From Treponema sp. (lineage in GTDB: Bacteria; Spirochaetota; Spirochaetia; Treponematales; Breznakiellaceae), in contig JAITHH010000237.1 in NCBI GenBank assembly GCA_031280065.1, positions 1-7,133 of the forward strand: a DNA stretch of 7,133 bases, read 5' to 3'. The translations under genes and the position numbers were made by a program. The notes beneath the pieces were generated by a model, which was not told the DNA's origin, ran no database searches, and worked only from the letters and a program-made list of their open reading frames with translations. Positions 1 to 5,682 of the stretch are shown here, in pieces (the first letter of the stretch is position 1; each line of letters begins with the position of its first letter).

Positions 1-2
1 AT

Positions 3-1787
3 ACCGGTACGACCGGAGCCAATGCAGGCAGAGCTGGGGCCGGTGGAGCGGGTACTGGCGGTCCAGGGACAAGCACGAATGCTAACAGTGCAGGCAACGC
101 TGGTACAGCAGGGGCCAACGCGGGCAGGACAGGGACTGCGGCGAGCGGAACCAGCGCGGGAACCGCCATAGCTAGCGCGGGCCCTAGCATCGCTGGAGCA
201 AACGCTGGAAGGGCCGGAGCCCCCGCCAATGCCCCTGGAAGAGCAACCCAGACTGCCGAAGAAGCGGAAGCTGAACGGAAAGCCCTCGCCGAAGCCGCGG
301 AAAAACGCCGGAAAGCCCAGGAAGAAGAACTCTCCCGGAAGAATGAAGAAATCCAAAAACAAATGCGCACCGTGAGCGATCTGGTCAACCGGGGCCTTAC
401 CTATTTGCGGGAGAAGAATTTCACCGCTGCGGATCGGACTTTTAAGGATGCCCTCGCCCAAACCCCCCCTGGAGAAAATCGCTTTGACGCCCAGAAAAAA
501 GCGGAAATTGCCCAAGCCTATTACAACGCCGCCTCCGCGCAGCCCGCAACCCCCGAAGGCAGAGAAGCGCTCAGAGCGGCTTCATCCTACGCCCAGGAAG
601 CGGCCAAAGAGGACTCCTCGCAGGCCCTGCCCCACTATACCCTGGGGAAACTCAACCAGGATCTCCGCCAATGGGATAAAGCCTCCTCCGAACTGGAAGA
701 AGCCGTTCGGCTCGACAAGGAGAATCACTTATATGCCTTCGAACTGGGCCGGACTTACTTTAACGCCCATAACTATTCCGCCGCCCGCCGCTCTTTCGAG
801 ACCGCCCTCAAAATCAACCCCAACTTCGAACTGGCGTGGTACAACTTAGGCGGCACTCTGCGGGCTATGGGCAGACCGGCGGAGGCGCTGGAGGCGTACC
901 GGAAAGCCGTGGCAGTCAGACCCGGTTACGGCGTCGCCCACCGGGAAATAGGCCGAATCCTTGCCATCCAAGGAGATAACGCCGGGGCAGCGGACGCCTT
1001 TAACCGGGCGCTGAACGCATCGCCGAACGATACCGCCGCCCTCCGGGAACTTGGGGCACTGCAAAGCGCCGCCGGGAAGTACAGCGTTGCCGAGGGCCTC
1101 TTTACCAGGGCGCTGGCCCAGGACACCCAGGACGCTCAGACCAATTACAACATGGCCGTGGTTAAAATCGCCTTGGGAAAACCTACCGAGGCAGTCCAAT
1201 ACGCGGGAAAAGCCCTGGAGTCCGCCTCGTCCAACGGGGTCTACGCCTACACCCTGGGCCTTGCTCTGGAATCCGCCGGGGACAGCGACGGAGCCGCTAC
1301 GGCTTACCTCAAGGCGATTGCCCTGGATAGCAGATACATCCGCCCCCGGGTTAACCTGGGCAGCCTCTACTTGGTCAAAGGCCGGTCCGGGGACGCCTTG
1401 ACCCTCTTGCGGGAAGCCTACCAACTGGACCCCGCGTCATTCGAGGTGAATAACAACTTAGGCGCGGCCTACACAAAACAGGAAAATTGGAAGGCCAGCG
1501 TGGAGCATTACGAAAAAGCCTTGAAGGTGGACGCCGCCAACGCCACCGTCCGGCTCAATCTCGCCAGGGCATACGTGGGCGCGGGGGACCTTGCCCGCGC
1601 CCGGGACGCATACCGGGAAACGCTGCGGGTTGTTCCCGACCACTGGGACGCGCTTTTTGAGTTGGGGAAAATTTACGCCAGTCTGGGGGATACGGATCAG
1701 GCGAAGCAGTCATTGGGCGATCTTTTGAGGCGCAACCCGAATTACGCCGGTAAAGCCGAGGCAGAGCGCATCCTGGTGAGCTTATGA
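3..1787 (+). CDS. Large TPR-repeat protein, 5' end beyond the window
   Basis: The frame is open from the left edge, giving 594 visible residues and a TGA stop followed at once by TAA. The first in-frame ATG is at 363, but the 120 codons before it contain no stop and run without a break into the downstream protein. That ATG lacks a clear ribosome site, so the true start is probably left of the window. Domain order: a low-complexity Gly/Ala/Thr/Asn/Ser segment (3-254), a charged Ala/Glu/Lys/Arg helix likely to be a coiled coil (about 255-365), two irregular TPR-like units (about 381-623), then eleven contiguous 34-residue TPRs (624-1745) and a short tail. TPR arrays are protein-binding scaffolds; no enzymatic motif is visible. 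The composition suggests a structural or envelope-associated scaffold, but no signal peptide can be seen because the N-terminus is missing. The ACT-domain gene follows after 13 nt, so the two are probably co-transcribed. Confidence 0.85.
   Translation, partial: TGTTGANAGRAGAGGAGTGGPGTSTNANSAGNAGTAGANAGRTGTAASGTSAGTAIASAGPSIAGANAGRAGAPANAPGRATQTAEEAEAERKALAEAAEKRRKAQEEELSRKNEEIQKQMRTVSDLVNRGLTYLREKNFTAADRTFKDALAQTPPGENRFDAQKKAEIAQAYYNAASAQPATPEGREALRAASSYAQEAAKEDSSQALPHYTLGKLNQDLRQWDKASSELEEAVRLDKENHLYAFELGRTYFNAHNYSAARRSFETALKINPNFELAWYNLGGTLRAMGRPAEALEAYRKAVAVRPGYGVAHREIGRILAIQGDNAGAADAFNRALNASPNDTAALRELGALQSAAGKYSVAEGLFTRALAQDTQDAQTNYNMAVVKIALGKPTEAVQYAGKALESASSNGVYAYTLGLALESAGDSDGAATAYLKAIALDSRYIRPRVNLGSLYLVKGRSGDALTLLREAYQLDPASFEVNNNLGAAYTKQENWKASVEHYEKALKVDAANATVRLNLARAYVGAGDLARARDAYRETLRVVPDHWDALFELGKIYASLGDTDQAKQSLGDLLRRNPNYAGKAEAERILVSL
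15..212 (+). repeat. Gly/Ala/Asn-rich low-complexity segment with three GANAGR motifs
   Basis: Within the TPR protein the hexapeptide GANAGR occurs at 15-32, 111-128 and 195-212, set in Gly-Ala-Thr-Ser-Asn-rich sequence. The three copies use different synonymous codons (for example GGA GCC AAT, GGG GCC AAC and GGA GCA AAC), so the repetition is conserved at protein level and is not a recent DNA duplication. It is probably a flexible linker or extended surface region; its function is unknown. Confidence 0.6.
624..1745 (+). repeat. Eleven contiguous 34-residue TPR units
   Basis: Starting at the codon at 624, the protein divides into eleven units of exactly 34 residues with no insertion. Each keeps the TPR pattern: a small residue near position 8 (usually LG), Gly or a polar residue near 15, Ala near 20, an aromatic or Leu near 24, Ala or Leu near 27 and often Pro near 32. 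Examples begin ELAWYNLGG (unit 3) and WDALFELGK (unit 11). Such arrays form a right-handed superhelix that binds peptides or partner proteins. Confidence 0.85.
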
Positions 1788-1800
1788 TAAGGAGTTTTGC

Positions 1801-2070
1801 ATGAACGCAATCATCACCGTGGTGGGCGCCGATAAGGTCGGTATCATCGCCCGGGTCAGCGCTTTTCTGGCGGAACGGAACATCAACATCGAGGACATTA
1901 GCCAGACCGTCCTCTCCGGAAATTTCGTGATGATGATGATGGCAGACTTGTCCGGGGGCAACAAGCCCTTGGAAGAAGTAAAGGCGGAACTGTCCCAACT
2001 GGGCGCGTCTATGGGGGTTTCCATCTCCCTCATGCATGAGCGGGTCTTTAGCGCCATGCACCGCATATAA
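1801..2070 (+). CDS. Small ACT-domain protein, UPF0237 type
   Basis: This 89-residue protein is a single ACT domain. It opens with AIITVVGADKVGIIARVSAF, the typical first strand and helix of stand-alone UPF0237 ACT proteins, followed by the NINIEDISQTVLSGNF segment. The length matches the family (about 90 residues). ACT domains usually bind amino acids or other small ligands at a dimer interface; the ligand of UPF0237 proteins is not known to me. The start is well supported: AAGGAG at 1789-1794 lies 6 nt before the ATG. It follows the TPR gene by 13 nt and is probably in its operon. In many bacteria this family sits beside a UPF0210 gene; none is present here, since the next gene is convergent. 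Confidence 0.88.
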   Translation: MNAIITVVGADKVGIIARVSAFLAERNINIEDISQTVLSGNFVMMMMADLSGGNKPLEEVKAELSQLGASMGVSISLMHERVFSAMHRI

Positions 2071-2072
2071 GA

Positions 2073-2119
2073 GAAGGGGGCCGTCGCACCGCGGAGTCGC
2101 GCCCCCGGCCTCCCCCTTC
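2073..2119. terminator. GC-rich hairpin between convergent genes, likely bidirectional terminator
   Basis: GAAGGGGG at 2073-2080 pairs perfectly with CCCCCTTC at 2112-2119, and CCG at 2081-2083 can extend the stem to CGG at 2106-2108 across a bulge. It fills the gap between the ACT gene (stop at 2070) and the leftward CYTH gene (stop at 2123). Neither side has a strong T run: the rightward flank reads ATATC and the leftward flank reads TCTTAT. The terminator role is therefore inferred mainly from stem stability and position. Confidence 0.5.
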
Positions 2120-2122
2120 ATA

Positions 2123-2737
2123 TCAAATCGCGGTAAGCATTTCCGTATAGTAACGCGCTTCGATTTTATCACGCCCGATGCCGATCTTATCCAGAAGTTC
2201 CAGAAGCCGCGTCCGGGCCGCCTCGCGGGTTTCCGGGCCGTCCCGGTCCGTAAGCAATTCCAGTTCCGCAAACCAGCCCAGCCCTTCAACGAGGCACAGC
2301 TCCGCCCGGATATCGCCGTAACGCCAGGCCTCGCCTCGTTTTACCTTAGACGCGCCGGGCGCGAGATGGAGCAGCCTGAACAGCCCTTCCAGGGTTTCAG
2401 CCCCCGCCGACGCGGGAGGAGCCAGGAGTAATTCACGCTCGTCATTTATCTCCATCCCGTCCCGGACTTCCTTGTACTTGTAGGTTATTCGGACCGCTTC
2501 AGCCTCCCTGCCGGCAGCGTCACGGGTCCACTCCTTTCTGATACGGATGCCTGAACGGGGAAAGTCTGCGCGGGGAGGATTGCCATCCGGGGCCGGAAAC
2601 CAGTACACATCCTCGCGGCGGAATTCTTCCCGGTAGGATGCAAAGCGGGAAAGGCGCCCGCGCACGGCTTGAGGGTCAGCGGCCCACGCCTTGAGTTCCA
2701 TTTCAAAGGTCCGATTGTCCGCCGCCGCAGGTTCCAT
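2123..2737 (-). CDS. CYTH-domain protein (class IV adenylate cyclase / thiamine triphosphatase-like)
   Basis: This 204-residue protein spans one CYTH domain, the fold of CyaB-type adenylate cyclases and triphosphate-cleaving enzymes acting with divalent metals. Visible signatures in order: ExExK (E12, E14, K16), RIRKE (R65, R67), YKYKE (K87, K89), NDERE (E100, E102), KVKR (K131, K133, R134), VEGLGWFAELE (150-160), and a C-terminal RYYTEML like the SY-x-L motif of class IV cyclases. These line the triphosphate and metal tunnel in the family. The acidic residue normally found just before the VEGLG segment appears to be Cys148. The ATG at 2737 is the first start after an in-frame stop and must precede E12, yet has no recognisable ribosome site. 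The product could be cAMP or the enzyme could hydrolyse a triphosphate; sequence alone does not decide. The gene is monocistronic and convergent with the ACT gene. Confidence 0.82.
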   Translation of the reverse strand: MEPAAADNRTFEMELKAWAADPQAVRGRLSRFASYREEFRREDVYWFPAPDGNPPRADFPRSGIRIRKEWTRDAAGREAEAVRITYKYKEVRDGMEINDERELLLAPPASAGAETLEGLFRLLHLAPGASKVKRGEAWRYGDIRAELCLVEGLGWFAELELLTDRDGPETREAARTRLLELLDKIGIGRDKIEARYYTEMLTAI

Positions 2738-2853
2738 AGCATTTTTTCGGATGCAATCAGCGGAACTTGAGTCAAAATATTCGTTTTATTAACCAAAATC
2801 GTATTATTTTTTAACAAACTGGCGTTAGGATCGCAAATAGAGGGGCGATTCCC

Positions 2854-2882
2854 TTGTTGATACGGCGGTTCCGGGATATAAA
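2854..2882 (+). promoter_or_regulatory. Candidate sigma-70 promoter for the LysM gene
   Basis: TTGTTG at 2854-2859 and TATAAA at 2877-2882 are separated by 17 bp. The -10 box matches 5 of 6 consensus bases and the -35 only 3 of 6. Transcription would start near 2889, leaving a leader of about 95 nt. A dyad, ATGAC-N5-GTCAT (2892-2906), lies just after the predicted start point and could be an operator. Confidence 0.4.
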
Positions 2883-2983
2883 TTATCATAGATGACCGTA
2901 TGTCATGGCGGAGCTTGGAAAAATTCATTTTTCAGCTTCCTTTTTATCATAAAAAGAGGGAAAAATGCCGATAAATTACCAAT

Positions 2984-3814
2984 ATGAATATCCGGGTCCA
3001 CTGTGTATTACTGCTCATGGTTACGGCTTCGGCCTTGGTGTCCGCTGACGACACCATCCATATCATACGAAAGGGGGAAACGGTATATTCTATTGCCCGT
3101 ACCTACGGGATTAGCCCTAACGAGGTAATCAGGATGAACGGCCTCACCGATCCGTCGAAAATTCAGGTGGGACAGCGTATCAAGATACCTCACGCACGGG
3201 GTTCGGGCGGGGCTGGCGCTTCGGCTGAATACCGGGTCAGCCGGGGGGATACGTTCAGTTCGATAGCCCGTCTGTATGGAGTTACGCTGGGGGCGCTGCT
3301 CCAGGCCAACGGTTTTTCGGAAAACCATGTGCTGAAGGCAGGAGAACGGCTCAAGATTCCCCTGCCGCTGGCCCTGTCTCCCAGCGCGGCGGGGCCGCCG
3401 CCGGTCAATTACGGGGATGTGGTTCTCCAGACTTCCGGGGCTGCGGGAAAGGGGGACCTCAGTATCCGGTGGCCGGTGGCCGCCAAGGAGGTGAGCTACA
3501 TGACCGGCAAGCTCAACGGGGTGGTTCTCGTGGGCGAGCAGTCCGAGGCGGTGAAAAGTCTGACCGACGGGGCGGTTGTATCAGCGGGACCTTACCGCGG
3601 GTTTGGGAAGGTCGTCATTGTTCAAATGCCGGGAGGATACTTCTATGTATACGGCGGCTGTGAAAGTTTATCGGTGAAGGAAGGCGACCGGGTCTCGCCG
3701 GGGAGCGAACTGGGGAGGCTGGGCATTGACGGCGTATCGTCTAAGCCGCAGTTATTCTTCTTAGTTTACCTCAGCAACAGCCCCATTGATCCTGCCAAAG
3801 CGCCCAGAACATAG
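2984..3814 (+). CDS. Exported two-LysM protein with catalytically degenerate M23/LytM domain (NlpD/EnvC-like)
   Basis: This 276-residue protein begins with a signal peptide (residues 1-21, hydrophobic core VLLLMV, likely cleavage after VSA and before DD). There is no lipobox Cys, so it should be soluble in the periplasm or cell envelope. LysM 1 spans about 25-69 and LysM 2 about 83-126, both expected to bind peptidoglycan; a Pro/Ala linker follows. Residues about 158-276 have the M23/LytM fold pattern (GFGKVVIV, VKEGDRVSPGSELG, SPIDP). The zinc and catalytic residues are missing: the HLHFE motif reads QLFFL, the YAH motif reads YGG, and the first His/Asp motif is absent. In characterised families such degenerate LytM proteins (NlpD, EnvC) activate amidases instead of cutting peptidoglycan themselves; that role here is inferred. 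The ATG at 2984 is the first after an in-frame stop and fits the signal peptide, but has no close Shine-Dalgarno. An RpoS-like sigma gene follows on the same strand. Confidence 0.85.
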   Translation: MNIRVHCVLLLMVTASALVSADDTIHIIRKGETVYSIARTYGISPNEVIRMNGLTDPSKIQVGQRIKIPHARGSGGAGASAEYRVSRGDTFSSIARLYGVTLGALLQANGFSENHVLKAGERLKIPLPLALSPSAAGPPPVNYGDVVLQTSGAAGKGDLSIRWPVAAKEVSYMTGKLNGVVLVGEQSEAVKSLTDGAVVSAGPYRGFGKVVIVQMPGGYFYVYGGCESLSVKEGDRVSPGSELGRLGIDGVSSKPQLFFLVYLSNSPIDPAKAPRT

Positions 3815-3902
3815 GGGCAAAGGCGTATTTTGAGGGTCTGTCCGGGCGGAAACGCCGCGGTCAGTTTCTATTTAAAAATTTAAACCTGAGAAAGGTGGTT
3901 TT

Positions 3903-4982
3903 ATGGCAAAAATGGTTGAGAATTTGGATACATTCAGCCGAAAAGGTAACAAAAGGGGAGCGGTTCCGCGTCAAATGAATGAAGTTGGAGTTGAAAGAAG
4001 CCGGGTGAAGAAGCGATTGCAAACAGTCCATTCCGCGAAGAGTTCCAAAAAGGCAAAGCCCGTCAAAGAGACGGACCCTTTGGCGCTCTATTTCAAGCAG
4101 ATTTCCAAATTCCCGCTTCTGACCGTCCAGGAAGAGCAGGCGATAGGAGAGAAAATCGTCGAGTACCGGAAGAAGATCAAGGAGCTTGACGAGCGCTGCC
4201 GGGGCGAGGGACAGCAGGATGAATTCTTCCGGAAAGAGCGGACGGCGCTTGAAAATATCCTCCTCTCCCACAAAAACCGGATGATCAATTCGAATCTCCG
4301 CCTGGTGGTTTCTATCGCCAAGAACTACCAGCACCGGGGCTTATCCCTGCTGGACCTGATCGACGAGGGGAATATCGGACTGATCGAGGCGGTGGAGCGC
4401 TTTGACTATACACGGGGCTGCCGCTTTTCGACCTACGGCACCTGGTGGATCAGGCAGGCGATCATCAAGAGCATCGCCGATAAGGGGCGGGTCATCCGTA
4501 TTCCCATCCACATGCTCAACACGATCAAGAAATGCTATTTTGTGGCAAAACAGCTCACCCAGGACCTTGGCAGGGACCCCAGCGACGAGGAACTCTCCGA
4601 ATATCTGGGGATTCCTATCTCCAAGGTCAAGGAGATCGTCAAGCTTTCCCAGGAAACCACGAGCCTTGACACCATTGTGGACGATGGGAACCTTACCCGT
4701 TTGGCGGACCTTATCAAGGACGATACGATGGCGGAACCCTTTGAGATGGTGTTCTCCATGACCTTGCAGGAAACGATGGAGGATATACTTTCCAATCTTT
4801 CAGAACGGGAAATGAAGATCATCCAGCTCCGTTTTGGGCTTACCGGCGAGGGGCCGCTGACGCTGGAGGAGACGGGAAAGCAGTTGGGCATCACCCGCGA
4901 GCGGGTCCGGCAAATTCAGGAAAAAGCGACCTTTAAGCTCCGCAACTTAAAAGAGCTTCATGAACTGCGGGAGAATCCTTAA
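3903..4982 (+). CDS. Alternative sigma-70 factor, group 2 / RpoS-like
   Basis: This 359-residue sigma factor directs RNA polymerase to a subset of promoters. A basic tail (1-55) replaces region 1.1. Region 1.2 is at 58-88 (DPLALYFKQISKFPLL), region 2 at about 128-204 (NLRLVVSIAKNYQHRG; DLIDEGNIGL; RFSTYGTWWIRQAI; RVIRIPIHM), region 3 at about 205-280, and region 4 at about 293-350 with the -35-binding helix-turn-helix at 319-342 (LTLEETGKQLGITRERVRQI). The length is close to RpoS, and substitutions relative to primary factors (YGTWW for YATWW, and the divergent tail after region 4) argue against it being the housekeeping RpoD. A charged insert (about 89-127) lies between regions 1.2 and 2.1. 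AAGGTGG at 3892-3898 precedes the ATG by 4 nt. It starts 88 nt after the LysM gene with no clear terminator between, so co-transcription is possible. An RpoS-type role in stress or stationary phase is inference only. Confidence 0.9.
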   Translation: MAKMVENLDTFSRKGNKRGAVPRQMNEVGVERSRVKKRLQTVHSAKSSKKAKPVKETDPLALYFKQISKFPLLTVQEEQAIGEKIVEYRKKIKELDERCRGEGQQDEFFRKERTALENILLSHKNRMINSNLRLVVSIAKNYQHRGLSLLDLIDEGNIGLIEAVERFDYTRGCRFSTYGTWWIRQAIIKSIADKGRVIRIPIHMLNTIKKCYFVAKQLTQDLGRDPSDEELSEYLGIPISKVKEIVKLSQETTSLDTIVDDGNLTRLADLIKDDTMAEPFEMVFSMTLQETMEDILSNLSEREMKIIQLRFGLTGEGPLTLEETGKQLGITRERVRQIQEKATFKLRNLKELHELRENP

Positions 4983-4992
4983 CGGGGGAGGA

Positions 4993-5038
4993 GGAACAGC
5001 GGACAGATAACCGCAACTAATGCGGTTACCTGTTCCGC
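4993..5038. terminator. Long hairpin between convergent sigma and nifU genes
   Basis: TAACCGCA (5008-5015) and TGCGGTTA (5021-5028) form a perfect 8-bp stem with a 5-nt loop. After one mismatch, GCGGACAG (4999-5006) pairs with CTGTTCCGC (5030-5038) with a single bulged T. GGAACAG at 4993-4999 can pair with CTGTTCC (5030-5036) as an alternative outer stem. Its position between two convergent stop codons suggests a bidirectional terminator, but neither flank has a clear T run. Confidence 0.5.
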
Positions 5039-5066
5039 TCGAGATACGCGGGGCGTAAACGTGCGT

Positions 5067-5660
5067 TTAATTCCCGTAGATATGGGCAAGACTGTGGAGC
5101 AGTTCCTTGGCTTTTTCTTTGCAGCCGCCGCACACGGTTCCGATCTTGGTGGCCTGCTGAAGTTCCTCCCAGGTGCGGGCCCCGTGGCTGAAGGCGTCTT
5201 CAATATCCTTATCCGTGATGGAAAGACAGCGGCATATCTCCACAGCCGGTTCTTTCAGGAGCCCGGCCCTGCCGGTCTTCTGGAGATAGTCATCAATGGC
5301 GGAGCGCAGGGCTTTGTCCCCAAGAACCGAACAGTGAATCTTGTACTCAGGAAGCCCGCCCAGCTTGTCCACCAGGTCTTGGGGCCGGATGGCGTAAGCC
5401 TCGCGGATGTTCATGCCTTTGATAATCAGCGAAAGCATACTGGTCGAAGCGATGGCGCTGGCGCAGCCGTAGGTTTTCCACCGGACATCGATGATAACAT
5501 CGTCCTGGATTTGCAGGAGCATCAGCATCTGGTCGCCGCACTTGATGTTTCCCGTCTGCCCGCGGGCATTGGCCGCAAATTGGGATTCGTCCCCCAACAG
5601 GACATTCCGGGGATTAGTAAAATGGTCTTTCACCGTATCTGAGTATAGCCAATCGGACAT
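5067..5660 (-). CDS. nifU: NifU-like Fe-S scaffold: IscU domain plus Bfd-like [2Fe-2S] domain
   Basis: This 197-residue protein builds iron-sulfur clusters on a scaffold and passes them to client proteins in the cytoplasm. The N-terminal IscU-type domain (about 1-128) has the three scaffold cysteines C41 (KCGDQM, with D43), C66 (YGCASAIAS) and C110 (KIHCSVLG). The second domain (about 139-190) carries four cysteines, C143 and C145 (EICRCL) and C177 and C180 (VCGGC), the pattern of a Bfd-like [2Fe-2S] domain as found in the middle of NifU. The C-terminal Nfu domain of full-length nitrogenase-type NifU is absent. The ATG at 5660 was chosen because AAGGAG (5667-5672) lies 6 nt upstream and the family begins here. 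The frame stays open further upstream, but that part only overlaps nifS and looks non-protein-like. nifS ends 22 nt before this start, so the two genes form an operon. Confidence 0.93.
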   Translation of the reverse strand: MSDWLYSDTVKDHFTNPRNVLLGDESQFAANARGQTGNIKCGDQMLMLLQIQDDVIIDVRWKTYGCASAIASTSMLSLIIKGMNIREAYAIRPQDLVDKLGGLPEYKIHCSVLGDKALRSAIDDYLQKTGRAGLLKEPAVEICRCLSITDKDIEDAFSHGARTWEELQQATKIGTVCGGCKEKAKELLHSLAHIYGN

Positions 5661-5682
5661 ACTGAACTCCTTGCATACGCCC

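Noticed and set aside
363..1787. ATG at 363 as the start of the TPR protein
   Set aside because: The frame is open to the left edge with protein-like composition that runs continuously into the TPRs, and the ATG has no clear ribosome site.
3845..3856. GGCG-GAAA-CGCC hairpin between the LysM and sigma genes as a terminator
   Set aside because: The stem is only 4 bp and is not followed by a T run. It is too weak to claim that the two genes are transcriptionally separate.
3861..3890. AT-rich TTTAAAAATTTAAA stretch as a sigma-gene promoter
   Set aside because: No -35-like hexamer lies at a suitable distance; AT-richness just before the ribosome site is enough to explain it.
5056..5069. Inverted repeat TAAACG-TG-CGTTTA at the nifU stop
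   Set aside because: The arms are short with a 2-nt centre, and the stop codon is part of one arm. The longer hairpin at 4993-5038 is the better terminator candidate.
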